The notes beneath the pieces are model-generated. The model did no database searches. It was not told the DNA's origin and saw only the letters and a program-made list of their open reading frames with translations. Position numbers and translations under genes: made by a program. From JBFWWW01 sp050245975 (lineage in GTDB: Bacteria > Pseudomonadota > Alphaproteobacteria > Rhizobiales > Hyphomicrobiaceae), in contig JBFWWW010000033.1 in assembly GCA_050245975.1 (NCBI GenBank), positions 1 through 25,693 on the forward strand: a DNA stretch of 25,693 nt, in the 5' to 3' direction. Shown here piece by piece: positions 7,768 through 17,271 of this stretch. Within the stretch, counting starts at the first letter, position 1. Every line of letters starts with the position of its first letter.

Positions 7768-8652
7768 ATGATCTTCGAGCTTCTGGGTGTTCCGCCGCAG
7801 GCCCTCTTCGGTCAGCTCCTTCTCGGACTGATCAACGGCGCGTTCTATGCGATGATGTCGCTGGGACTGGCCGTCATTTTCGGCCTCATGAACGTGATCA
7901 ATTTCACGCATGGCGCCCAGTACATGATGGGTGCGTTCTGCGCCTACATGCTGCTGCACTTTCTTGGCATCCCCTACTGGGGAGCCCTGGTCCTTGTCCC
8001 AATCATCATCGGCCTGTTCGGCATCCTCATCGAGCGTCTGTTTATTTCGCGCCTGTACCACCTCGATCATCTTTACGGCCTGCTGCTGACGTTCGGGCTC
8101 GCGCTGATCATCGAGGGCCTGTTCCGGCGCCAGTTCGGCTCGTCCGGCCTGCCCTACGCCAATCCCATTCCCGGCGGCACCAACCTCGGGTTCATGTTCC
8201 TGCCGTGGTATCGCGGCTGGGTCGTTGTGGCCTCGCTGGTGGTGTGCCTTGGCACATGGTTCATGATCGAAAAGACGAAGCTCGGGGCCTACCTTCGCGC
8301 CGCCACCGAGCGGCCCGATCTCGTCCAGGCCTTCGGCATCAACGTGCCGCGCATGATCACGCTGACTTACGGGTTCGGCGTCGGGCTGGCAGCACTCGCC
8401 GGCGTGTTAGCGGCTCCCATTTACGCGGTGAACCCGGTCATGGGATCGAACCTGATCATCATCGTGTTCGCGGTCGTCGTGATCGGCGGCATGGGCTCCA
8501 TCATGGGGTCGATCCTGACAGGCTTCGTGCTCGGCGTGATTGAAGGCTTCACCAAGGTCTTCTACCCGGAGGCCTCCAACACCGTTATCTTCGTCATCAT
8601 GGCCATCGTGCTCATGATGAAGCCGCAAGGACTGTTCGGGACACCGAAGTGA
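7768..8652 (+). CDS. LivH-type ABC transporter permease (first system)
   Basis: A 294-residue inner-membrane permease with about eight hydrophobic segments. It shows the LivH-family start (QLLLGLINGAFYAMMSLGLAV) followed by MNVINFTHGAQYMMGA, and ends MMKPQGLFG. It pairs with LivM to form the membrane channel. The start ATG 7768 follows a 62-bp gap that holds the stem-loop. The stop overlaps the GTG start of livM (GTGA), a classical translational coupling. Confidence 0.93.
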   Translation: MIFELLGVPPQALFGQLLLGLINGAFYAMMSLGLAVIFGLMNVINFTHGAQYMMGAFCAYMLLHFLGIPYWGALVLVPIIIGLFGILIERLFISRLYHLDHLYGLLLTFGLALIIEGLFRRQFGSSGLPYANPIPGGTNLGFMFLPWYRGWVVVASLVVCLGTWFMIEKTKLGAYLRAATERPDLVQAFGINVPRMITLTYGFGVGLAALAGVLAAPIYAVNPVMGSNLIIIVFAVVVIGGMGSIMGSILTGFVLGVIEGFTKVFYPEASNTVIFVIMAIVLMMKPQGLFGTPK

Positions 8653-9722
8653 GCAACGATCCGATGCAAGGCCGAGCCAAACGCTACGATCTGCCGCTAT
8701 TTGCCCTTCTTTTGGTGGCGCTCGCCATCGCCCCGCTCGCGATCTATCCCGTCTTCCTGATGAAGGTGCTGTGCTTCGCGCTGTTCGCCTGCGCCTTCAA
8801 TCTGCTGATCGGCTATGTCGGGCTGCTGTCGTTCGGCCACGCGATGTTCTTCGGCTTCGCCGCCTATGTCACGGGACACCTCGCCAAGGTCGGCACCATC
8901 CAGCTCCCGTTCGGCTTTCCAGGACTGGGCTGGAAGTGGCTTGTGATCCCCCTGCCGCCACTGACGCCGGAGATCGCCATCCTCGGCGGCACCGCCGTCG
9001 CCGCAATCCTCGGGTTGCTGGTCGGCCTGATCTGCATCCGCCGCCAGGGCATCTATTTCGCGATGGTGACGCTGGCGCTGGCGCAAATGATCTTCTTCCT
9101 GTGCGTACAGGCCAAGTTCACGGGCGGCGAGGACGGTATCCAGGCCATCCCGCGCGGGTCACTGTTCGGCATCTTCGATGTCTCGAGCGACATCCACCTC
9201 TACTATGTCGTGCTCGCCATCTTCGCCATCGGCTTCCTCATTATCTACCGAACGATCCACTCTCCGTTCGGCCAGGTCCTGAAGGCGATCCGGGAAAACG
9301 AGCCACGCGCCGTCTCGCTCGGGTATGCGGTCGATCGCTTCAAGCTGATCGCGTTCATCCTCTCGGCGACCCTTGCCGGTCTCGCCGGCGCAACCAAGGC
9401 GATCGTATTCCAGCTCGCCTCGCTCACCGACGTGACGTGGCAGATGTCGGGCGAGGTCGTCCTGATGACGCTGGTCGGCGGGATGGGTACCGTCTTCGGG
9501 CCAATCGTTGGCGCCGGCATGATCGTCTCGATGCAGAACTACCTCTCCGGCTTCGGAGAATGGGTCCTCGTGATCCAGGGCTGCATCTTCGTCGTCACGG
9601 TGATGCTGTTCCGGCGCGGCATAGTCGGCGAATTCCTGGCACTTGCAGAGCGATTTTCCGGCCGCAAGGATCGCGAGGAGATCGATCCGGTCCTGCAAGG
9701 CAAGGCGCGCGCCGCCAACTAG
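8649..9722 (+). CDS. LivM-type ABC transporter permease (first system)
   Basis: A 357-residue inner-membrane permease, second channel subunit, with many hydrophobic segments. The core NLLIGYVGLLSFGHAMFFG and the EAA-like loop VLKAIRENEPRAVSLGY are characteristic of LivM. The start is a GTG overlapping the livH stop by four bases. The C-terminal tail is charged. This is the last gene of the first operon and ends 46 bp before the convergent small gene. Confidence 0.93.
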   Translation: MSNDPMQGRAKRYDLPLFALLLVALAIAPLAIYPVFLMKVLCFALFACAFNLLIGYVGLLSFGHAMFFGFAAYVTGHLAKVGTIQLPFGFPGLGWKWLVIPLPPLTPEIAILGGTAVAAILGLLVGLICIRRQGIYFAMVTLALAQMIFFLCVQAKFTGGEDGIQAIPRGSLFGIFDVSSDIHLYYVVLAIFAIGFLIIYRTIHSPFGQVLKAIRENEPRAVSLGYAVDRFKLIAFILSATLAGLAGATKAIVFQLASLTDVTWQMSGEVVLMTLVGGMGTVFGPIVGAGMIVSMQNYLSGFGEWVLVIQGCIFVVTVMLFRRGIVGEFLALAERFSGRKDREEIDPVLQGKARAAN

Positions 9723-9768
9723 CCTCTCGCCCGCAGGCCGCACCCGCGAATGCATGAAGCGCTAGCCG

Positions 9769-10032
9769 CTAAGTTGCTCTGGCACCGCGCCGGTCGCGGA
9801 CGAATGCGCGACCGGCCGGGGTGGCGCAGACGACGATGCCGCCCAATCGCGATTCACGCACGAGCAGGCCTCGGTCCGTTGCCTCCTCCCAGACCGTCAG
9901 CCGGGGACAGGACGTACGCCAGGCGTCCATGACTTCCTCATAGGGCCGCGGCTCGCGCGCAACCCATTCCACCAGATCGCAGATAAGAGGATCGAGCCTG
10001 TGATCGTCGCCGCTATGAGCCATGTCGCTCAT
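9769..10032 (-). CDS. small conserved-looking protein of unknown function
   Basis: An 87-residue protein without cysteine-pair, signal peptide or membrane segment, apart from single cysteines near residues 18, 44 and 68. The text ...DLVEWVAREPRPYEEVMDAW... followed by ...EEATDRGLLVRES... and ...VCATPAGRAFV reads like a compact winged-helix: helices, a recognition helix, then a beta-wing ending in TPAGRAF. That is inference from pattern only. I recall similar short proteins in Hyphomicrobiales but no assigned function. Start ATG 10032 or ATG 10023 are both possible. It lies between two LIV transporter operons and is convergent with the first. A link to either operon's regulation is conceivable but unproven. 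Confidence 0.7.
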   Translation of the reverse strand: MSDMAHSGDDHRLDPLICDLVEWVAREPRPYEEVMDAWRTSCPRLTVWEEATDRGLLVRESRLGGIVVCATPAGRAFVRDRRGARAT

Positions 10033-10365
10033 GGAAAGCCCCGTCGTCGTTAGCGCGGCAGACTATCATATTCCCGAGGCTCTCCCGAAATCCTCAGTCT
10101 GTCTGACGGCGCCGGACATGACGGTTCATTCGCCGTTTGCACAGCCATGCGGCAGGGGTTTTTCCATGCCGCCATTCCGGCAACTGTCCCATTCCGATCG
10201 CGCAGGGTGGCAGGGGGCCCGGAGCGCAAGACTGTCTTCCTACTCCAGGGGATGCCGCGCGAGGTCTTCGGTTGACGGCACGTTTCGCAGCGCGTCATTG
10301 TAGGTCTGCCCTTGCGGCACCCCACCGGCGCCCGGTCGGCGCCAGCACTCTCATCGAGGTTGCCC
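10033..10365. other. 333-bp intergenic control region between the small gene and the second LIV operon
   Basis: No coding frame here looks real. It holds a candidate promoter for the downstream operon (10272-10300). It also has an imperfect hairpin around 10149-10172 (GCGGCA ... TGCCGC with a T-rich loop), and a TATGAT on the minus strand (10065-10070) that could be a -10 box for the small gene, though no good -35 accompanies it. Confidence 0.5.
10272..10300 (+). promoter_or_regulatory. candidate sigma-70-type promoter of the second LIV operon
   Basis: TTGACG (10272-10277), a 17-bp spacer, then TCATTG (10295-10300), about 65 bp before the binding-protein ATG. The -35 and spacing fit alphaproteobacterial housekeeping promoters; the -10 is poor. 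Confidence 0.35.
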
Positions 10366-11529
10366 ATGCCTGTTTGGTCACGACGCGGATTTCTTCGCCA
10401 CTCCAGCCGGCTTGCGCTCGGCGCAATTGCAACGCCCGGCATCCTGGCGCGAACAGCCTGGGCCCAGGGCGCCAAGGATGCCGTCTATATCGGCGTCAGC
10501 GGACCTCTGACCGGGCAGTACGCGCAGTATGGCGCACAGTGGAAGAAGGGTTTCGATCTCGCGGTCGATGAGATCAACGCCTCCGGCGCGATCAAGGGCC
10601 GGCCTCTGGCCTACGAATTCGAGGACAGCCAGTCCGACGCCCGCCAGACGGTGAACATTGCACGCAAGTACGTCGCCGACAGCCGCATCGTCGTTGAAGT
10701 CGGCGATTTCTCCAGCGCGGCCTCGATGGCCGCCTCGCCGATCTACCAGTCGGCCGGTCTCGTTCAGTTCGGCTTCACCAACTCGCATCCCAAGTTCACG
10801 GAAGGCGGCGATTACATCTGGAGCAATGCCGTCAACCAGAAGGACGAGATGCCGCTGCTGGCGCATTTCGCCAAGGATCTGGGCCTCAAGCGCATCGGCG
10901 CCATGTTCATCAACAGCGACTGGGGTCGTACCGCCAAGGACCTGCTCGCCGAGGCCGTCAAGAAGGACGGCGGCGAGGTCGTTGCCGCAGAAGGCTATCT
11001 CGCCGACGAGAAGGATTTCCGCTCCGCCATTGTGCGCCTGCGCGACGCCAACCCCGACAGCATCGCGCTGATCTCCTACTACCCCGACGGGGCGCAGCTT
11101 GCGCGACAGATCCACAACGCCGACCTCAAGCAACCCATCATTGCCAGCGGGTCGATCTACTCGCCGAAGTTCCTGGAAATCGCCGGCGAGGCCGCAAATG
11201 GCGTCATGACCACCGTGCCGTTCTTCCCGGACGATCCACGCCCGGTGGTGCAAAAGTTCGTCAAAAACTTCGTCGCCAAATTCGGCGCCCAGCCGGACGC
11301 CTACAACGGCCGCGCCTACGACACCTTCATCCTGCTCGCAGAGGTGATGCGACAGTTCGGAACGTCGCGGCAGAACGTCAAGGACGGCCTCGGCAAGATC
11401 AAGGACGTGCCGAGCGTGGTCTACGGCGCGGTGACCTTCGACACCGCCACGCGCCGCGTCGCCAATCCCCACACCAGCCGCATCATGGTGAAGAACGGCA
11501 AGTGGGTCGCCTGGGACGGCAAGGCGTGA
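10366..11529 (+). CDS. Tat-exported LIV-type substrate-binding protein (second system)
   Basis: A 387-residue periplasmic binding protein of the Peripla_BP_6 fold. It has a twin-arginine signal: SRRGFL at 5-10, hydrophobic region, cleavage after AWA at about 33. The mature protein opens YIGVSGPLTGQYAQYGAQW, the standard LIV-family N-terminus. Start ATG 10366 follows GAGG by 6 bases. An upstream in-frame ATG at 10312 would put 18 residues before the Tat signal and is less likely. It is the first gene of a seven-gene cassette. The ligand is unknown; the co-encoded oxidoreductase suggests an organic compound that is oxidised after uptake. Confidence 0.92.
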   Translation: MPVWSRRGFLRHSSRLALGAIATPGILARTAWAQGAKDAVYIGVSGPLTGQYAQYGAQWKKGFDLAVDEINASGAIKGRPLAYEFEDSQSDARQTVNIARKYVADSRIVVEVGDFSSAASMAASPIYQSAGLVQFGFTNSHPKFTEGGDYIWSNAVNQKDEMPLLAHFAKDLGLKRIGAMFINSDWGRTAKDLLAEAVKKDGGEVVAAEGYLADEKDFRSAIVRLRDANPDSIALISYYPDGAQLARQIHNADLKQPIIASGSIYSPKFLEIAGEAANGVMTTVPFFPDDPRPVVQKFVKNFVAKFGAQPDAYNGRAYDTFILLAEVMRQFGTSRQNVKDGLGKIKDVPSVVYGAVTFDTATRRVANPHTSRIMVKNGKWVAWDGKA

Positions 11530-11581
11530 TTCCGGAAGCGGTGCGGGACGTTGCTGCGAGCGACCAGGGGGAGAGCCTGCT

Positions 11582-13423
11582 TTGAGCAGTCCACTCCCCC
11601 TTCACTCGTTGATCGACCACACCATCAACGGGCTGGTCGTCGGCAACATCTATGCGCTGCTCGCAGTCGGCCTGGCGCTGATCTATGGCGTCTCGCATCT
11701 GATCAATTTCGCCCACGGCTCCATTTATATGGTCGGGGCCTATATCGGGTGGTTCTCGATCACCCGTTTCGGAACGCCCCTCCCGGTTACGCTCCTGGTC
11801 GTCGTGGTCGGTTGCGGACTGCTCGGCATGCTGATCGAGCGTGTCGGGCTGCGACCGCTGCAGAGCTCGCCGCGCATCGCACCGCTGCTGTCGACCATCG
11901 GCATCGCGCTGGTACTCGACCAGGTCTTCCAGCTCATCTTCACGCCTGATCCGCGCGCGGTACCGAGCCAGCTGCCGGACTGGCGCATCCATATCGCCGG
12001 CGGCACGATCGGCGCGCTCGACATTCTCATCGCCGCCATCGGCATCTTCAGCGCCTTGATTTTGTATGTCTTCCTGCGGTTCACCAAGCTCGGGTGGGCG
12101 GTGCGCGCCACCGCGCTCGACCGTGACGCGGCGCAGCAGTGCGGCGTCGACGTCAATCGCGTGAACAGCGTGGTCTTTGCGATTGCCGCCGCGCTCGGCG
12201 GCGTCAGCGGCCTCCTGGTGGGCATGTACTACAACACCATCGATCCCAACATGGGCTACCAGGCCGGGCTGAAAGGCATCATCGCGACGCTCATCGGCGG
12301 GATGGGCAACGTGCCGGGCGCCATCGCCGGCAGCATTCTCCTCGGGCTGATCGAGAGCTACGGCATCGCCGCCTTCGGCGCCAGCTACCGCAACCTGTTC
12401 GCGTTCGTGGTGATGCTGCTGATCCTGGTGCTCAAGCCGAACGGCATCTTCAACCGGCGGCGCGGACTTCCGCCGGAGCCGCTGACCGGCACGTTCATAG
12501 CGCCGAGCGCGCCATTGATGGTGCCGGCACCTCTCGTCATTGCCGTGACGCTCGCGGCGCTCGCGCTGCCGCTCGTCATCAGCAACGGTTACATCCTGCA
12601 GACGCTCGGCATCGGCTGGCTGTTCGCCATCGCGGCCGTCAGCCTGACGCTGGTCGCCGGCACGGCCGGCCAAATCTCGCTCGGCCACGCCGGGCTGCTG
12701 GCGCTTGGCGCCTACGCCTCGGCCCTGCTGGCGCTCAATCTGAAGGTCCCGGTTGCGCTCGCGATCCTCGCCGCCGGCGTCATCACTGCCGTGCTGGGCA
12801 CACTGCTGATCTTCCCGTCGTTCCGGCTGCGGGGGCACTACGTCACTGTCGCCACCCTCGGCGTCGGCGAGATCATCACGCTTGTCATCCTCAACTGGGA
12901 CAGCCTTACCCAGGGACCGATCGGACTTTCCGCCATACCGCCTTTGTCGCTGGGCCCATGGAAGGCCATGAGCGGCGGCTGGATCTACGAGATCGCGCTG
13001 GTCATCCTTATCGCGCTGTCGCTGCTGCAGCACCGGTTGCTCGGTTCGCACCTGGGCCGCACATTGCGCGCGATCCGCGACGACGATGTCGCCGCGCGCA
13101 GCTACGGTATCGTTCTCGACCGCTACAAGAGCCTGGCATTCGGCGTGGCGGGGTTCTCGGCCGGCGTTGCCGGCGCCGTGCTCGCGCACACCTACTCCTA
13201 CATCAATCACGAAACCTTCACCGCGCAGGTCTCGCTGCTGGCGCTGACCATGGTCATCCTGGGCGGTCTCGGCAACATCATCGGCGCCATCACCGCGGCA
13301 GTGCTGCTGGTCAGCCTGCCGGAAGTGTTCCGCGTCCTCGCCGAGTACCGGCTGCTGATCTACGGTATTGTCCTGCTGCTGCTGATACGCTTCCGCCCGC
13401 AAGGGCTGTTCGGGACGATGTGA
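11582..13423 (+). CDS. fused LivH-LivM ABC transporter permease (second system)
   Basis: A single 613-residue polypeptide carrying both channel subunits. The LivH half (about 1-290) has NGLVVGNIYALLAVGLALIY and HLINFAHGSIYMVGAY, ending KPNGIFNRRRG. A Pro-rich linker follows at about 291-310. The LivM half ends RFRPQGLFGTM and contains AGTAGQISLGHAGLLALGAY and RAIRDDDVAARSYG. The only start matching family length is the TTG at 11582, preceded by GGGGGAG; no ATG precedes the first conserved block. Fused LivHM permeases are known in proteobacteria. It follows the binding protein by 52 bp and precedes livG by 6 bp. Confidence 0.92.
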   Translation: MSSPLPLHSLIDHTINGLVVGNIYALLAVGLALIYGVSHLINFAHGSIYMVGAYIGWFSITRFGTPLPVTLLVVVVGCGLLGMLIERVGLRPLQSSPRIAPLLSTIGIALVLDQVFQLIFTPDPRAVPSQLPDWRIHIAGGTIGALDILIAAIGIFSALILYVFLRFTKLGWAVRATALDRDAAQQCGVDVNRVNSVVFAIAAALGGVSGLLVGMYYNTIDPNMGYQAGLKGIIATLIGGMGNVPGAIAGSILLGLIESYGIAAFGASYRNLFAFVVMLLILVLKPNGIFNRRRGLPPEPLTGTFIAPSAPLMVPAPLVIAVTLAALALPLVISNGYILQTLGIGWLFAIAAVSLTLVAGTAGQISLGHAGLLALGAYASALLALNLKVPVALAILAAGVITAVLGTLLIFPSFRLRGHYVTVATLGVGEIITLVILNWDSLTQGPIGLSAIPPLSLGPWKAMSGGWIYEIALVILIALSLLQHRLLGSHLGRTLRAIRDDDVAARSYGIVLDRYKSLAFGVAGFSAGVAGAVLAHTYSYINHETFTAQVSLLALTMVILGGLGNIIGAITAAVLLVSLPEVFRVLAEYRLLIYGIVLLLLIRFRPQGLFGTM

Positions 13424-13429
13424 GGGGCG

Positions 13430-14271
13430 ATGGCGGCACTTCTCGAAGTCTCCGGTCTCCTGCGCAGGTTCGGCGGCGTCACGGCCGTCAATGAGATGAA
13501 CCTGTCGGTCGCCGAGCACGAGTTCGTCAGCGTCATCGGTCCCAACGGGGCTGGCAAGACGACTCTGTTCAACCTCGTCACGGGATTGGAGAAGCCGGAC
13601 GCGGGCAACGTCCGCTTCGACGGCAGGGACATCACGGGCCTCGAGCCGGAAGCCCTCGCCGCGCTCGGCATGTCGCGAACGTTCCAGCACGGGCGCGTCT
13701 TCGGAAACCTGAGCGTACTCGACAACGTGCTTGTCGGGGCGCATACCCGCCTCAAGGCCGTCCGCCCGCAGTGGCCCATCATCGGCATGCCGATCGAGCT
13801 GCTGCTGGCGCTCGTGCGTCCGGCCGCTGTCAAGGCGGAGGAGGAGGAGCTGCGGCGCGAGGCGATGGATATCCTGGCAAGGTTTGGCGAACGGCTGGTG
13901 CCGCGCGCTGCGAACCCCGCATTCAGCCTGTCCTACGCCAACCGCCGCCGCCTGGAGATCGCCCGCGCCCTGTCGCTCAAGCCGCGGCTGTTGCTGCTCG
14001 ACGAGCCGACGGCAGGCATGAACCCGACCGAAACCACGGAGATGATGGAGTTCATCCGCAGCCTCAAAACATCGGGACTGACCATCCTGCTGATCGAGCA
14101 CAAGCTCGACCTCGTCATGCAGCTGTCCGATCGTGTCGTGGTCATGGATGACGGCGTCAAGATCGCCGAAGGCCTTCCTGCCGCGGTCGCGACCAACCCG
14201 CGGGTGGTCGAAGCCTACCTCGGCCATCGCGAGATCGGACGACGCACCGCATCTGCAGAAGCCGGCGCACC

Positions 14272-14275
<4 letters not shown>
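13430..14275 (+). CDS. LivG-type ABC transporter ATP-binding protein (second system)
   Basis: A 281-residue ATPase. Walker A GPNGAGKTT is at 37-45, the LivG-type signature region is LSYANRRRLEIARAL, and Walker B is LLLLDEPTAGMNP. It has a longer mid-region insertion (about 100-145, RLKAVRPQWPIIGMP...) than the first LivG. The ribosome site GAGGGG lies within 6 bp of the permease stop. It overlaps the next gene by 4 bp (ATGA). Confidence 0.93.
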
Positions 14276-15053
<778 letters not shown>

Positions 15054-15054
<1 letters not shown>

Positions 15055-16792
15055 TGAGTGTTGCCGACCCCGGCCTTCCTCCGCGCGAGCCGGGACCGCA
15101 ATCTTTGGCGGAGCTCGAGTCTCGCATTGCCCGAGACCTCGAGCTGCTGATCATCCCGCCCGCCAAGGACTGGGTCCAGCCGACGACGCACCCGCAGTGG
15201 GGCCCGCTGCTCGACGTCGCCATCATCGGCGCCGGCATGTCGGCGCTGGCGACAGCGTTTGCCCTCAAACGGCTGGGCGTGCGCAACGTGCGCCTGTTCG
15301 ATCGGTCTCCCGCCGGCTTCGAGGGGCCGTGGGCCACCTACGCGCGCATGGAGACGCTGCGCTCGCCGCCGGAGCTGACCGGCCCCGCACTGGGCATGGC
15401 AAACTTCACATTCCGCGCCTGGTTCGAGGCGCAGTTCGGGCTCGGGCCGTGGCGCGAGCTCTATCGCATCCCGCGCTTGCAATGGATGGACTACCTGCGC
15501 TGGCTGCGTCGTGTGACCGGCGCGGTGGTCGAGAACGACACCGAAATGACCGCCCTCACGGGCGACGGAACGGCGCTGCGGCTGTCGCTCGCGTCCGGCG
15601 GGCGTACCCGGGAGGTCGGAGCGCGGTGCATGGTGCTGGCGACCGGCCGCGACGGCCTCGGCGGNNNNNNNNNNNNNNNNNNNNNNNNNNNNNNNNNNNN
15701 NNNNNNNNNNNNNNNNNNNNNNNNNNNNNNNNNNNNNNNNNNNNNNNNNNNNNNNNNNNNNNNNACACCGAAATGACCGCCCTCACGGGCGACGGAACGG
15801 CGCTGCGGCTGTCGCTCGCGTCCGGCGGGCGTACCCGGGAGGTCGGAGCGCGGTGCATGGTGCTGGCGACCGGCCGCGACGGCCTCGGCGGACCATTCAT
15901 CCCGCAATTCATACGCAATCTCGACAAGCGCGGGTGGGCTCATTCGAGCGAAGCGATCGACTTTGCGGCATTGAAGGGCAAGACCGTTGCCGTGATCGGG
16001 GCCGGCGCATCGGCCGTCGACAACGCCGCCGAGGCGCTCGAAGCGGGCGCGGCCCGGGTCGCCATGCTTGTCCGCCGCGCCGAGATGCCCCGCTTCAACC
16101 GCGGCATGGGCATCGGCAGTCCCGGGATGTGGGCGGGCTACCATCGGCTCAGCCTTCCGCAGAGGCTGTCCATCGTCCAGCACATCGAGGAGAACGGCAT
16201 CCCGCCGCCGCACGGCTCGATGCTGCGCTGCTCGCGGCACAAGAACTTCTCGCTCATCACCAACTGTGCGCCCGCGTCCGCCAGGCTGAGCGGTGACAAG
16301 GTGCTTATCGATACAAATCGAGGACTGCTCGCCTTCGACTTTGTCATCGTCGCCACGGGATTCAACGTCGACTGGAGCAAGCGGCCGGAGCTCTCCGCGA
16401 TTGCTGCTCATGTCTTGAAGTGGAAGGATCGCTTCACGCCGACAACGGGCAGACCCTTCGCGCAAGCGGAAGATCCGTTCCTCGGCCCCGACCTGCAATT
16501 CCTGGAAAAAACACCCGGCGAGGCGCCCTGGCTCGGCCGCATCCACTGCTTCACGTTCCCCGCCTACACGAGCCATGGCGCCATTTCGGGCGACATACCG
16601 GGTGTCAGCGCGGGCGCCGAACGCGTCGCAGACGGCATTGCCGCTTCCCTGTTCGCGGAGGATTATGAGCGCAATTTCGCGCGGCTGCTGGCCTACAATA
16701 CGCCGGAGCTGACGGGCGACGAGTTCAGCGTCGCCGAGAACGCCGACGACTTTCTTGCCATCGGCAAGACCGCCGGAAAGGACGGAGCTTGA
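15054..16792 (+). CDS. FAD/NAD(P)-dependent oxidoreductase, interrupted by a scaffold gap
   Basis: A two-dinucleotide-binding-domain flavoprotein, probably a monooxygenase or oxidase; substrate unknown. An FAD-type Rossmann motif VAIIGAGMSALA begins at residue 55, a second GAGASA (NAD(P)H site) near 240, and an ATGFNVDW motif near 358 is typical of flavin monooxygenase-like proteins. As printed, the frame breaks: the first part is readable to 15664, then 100 Ns follow, then a second identical copy of the preceding 127 bp. Joining 15054-15664 to 15892-16792 removes 227 bp and gives one uninterrupted 503-residue frame. It starts at the TGATG junction with livF and ends 2 bp before the next ATG, so it is part of the transporter operon. 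Confidence 0.85.
15538..15664 (+). repeat. first copy of a 127-bp exact direct repeat flanking the N gap
   Basis: Identical base for base to 15765-15891. It directly abuts the N run. See the gap entry for interpretation as a contig-end overlap. Confidence 0.97.
15665..15764. other. 100-N scaffold gap
   Basis: Exactly 100 undetermined bases, a conventional placeholder length for a gap of unknown size. Because the flanks are identical over 127 bp, the true gap size is probably negative (overlapping contig ends). Confidence 0.98.
15765..15891 (+). repeat. second copy of the 127-bp exact direct repeat flanking the N gap
   Basis: Identical to 15538-15664, starting at the first base after the Ns. 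The offset between copies is 227 bp, which shifts the frame; deleting 227 bp restores it. Confidence 0.97.
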
Positions 16793-16794
16793 TC

Positions 16795-17271
16795 ATGAGT
16801 GTTTCAGCAACCAGCGACGTGATGGACAGCCTGGCGGATCTCGAGCCGAACTCCCCCCTGTGGCTGCTGCGGCGAGAGCGACCCGACGTCGTGCATCACA
16901 CGCAGGGCATCGAAGCAGCGCTGTTTCATCCGAGCAACGACGGCGGCCTTTCGCCCGTCGCTCGCGCAGCCGCGGCCTTTCGCATCGCCGAGCTTCTGCG
17001 CGACCCCGTCCTCATCGCACATTACAAGGCGCGGCTTGCGGCCATGCCGGGAAAGAACCCCGATCCGGCCAACAGCCGGCGCATGGCGATCCTTGCGCAC
17101 GTCGAACGCCTGACGCTCGACCCTGACAGCGCACGTCGCATCCATCTGGACGAGCTCTCCGCCGCGGGCCTGACGCCGCAGGCCATCGTCGCGCTGTCCG
17201 AACTCGTCGCCTACGTCAACTATCAGGCCCGCGTTCTCGCCGGGCTGCGCATGCTGAAAGGTGCACAATGA
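16795..17271 (+). CDS. CMD domain protein (Avi_7170-like), cysteine-free
   Basis: A 158-residue all-helical protein that I recognise as the carboxymuconolactone-decarboxylase-fold family typified by Avi_7170 (opening MDSLADL.P.SPLWLLRRERPDVV, later LSELVAYVNYQARVLAGLRML). It contains no cysteine at all, so it cannot use the CxxC peroxidase chemistry of AhpD and may be a structural or substrate-binding partner. Start ATG 16795 follows GGACGGAG; an in-frame TTG at 16789 overlaps the upstream stop and is less likely. It overlaps the next gene by 4 bp. Family recognition is from memory of the pattern. Confidence 0.82.
   Translation: MSVSATSDVMDSLADLEPNSPLWLLRRERPDVVHHTQGIEAALFHPSNDGGLSPVARAAAAFRIAELLRDPVLIAHYKARLAAMPGKNPDPANSRRMAILAHVERLTLDPDSARRIHLDELSAAGLTPQAIVALSELVAYVNYQARVLAGLRMLKGAQ

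Noticed and set aside
10022..10571. Several open frames of 90-145 codons in the control region before the second binding protein
   Set aside because: Composition is Arg/Pro/Ser-rich, they overlap each other on both strands, and they run into well-supported genes in other frames.
11483..14227. Very long minus-strand open frame (914 codons) opposite the second transporter
   Set aside because: It is the antisense shadow of GC-rich permease and ATPase genes; its product is Asp/Gln/Arg/His-rich low complexity with no family match, and the plus strand codes for clear ABC proteins.
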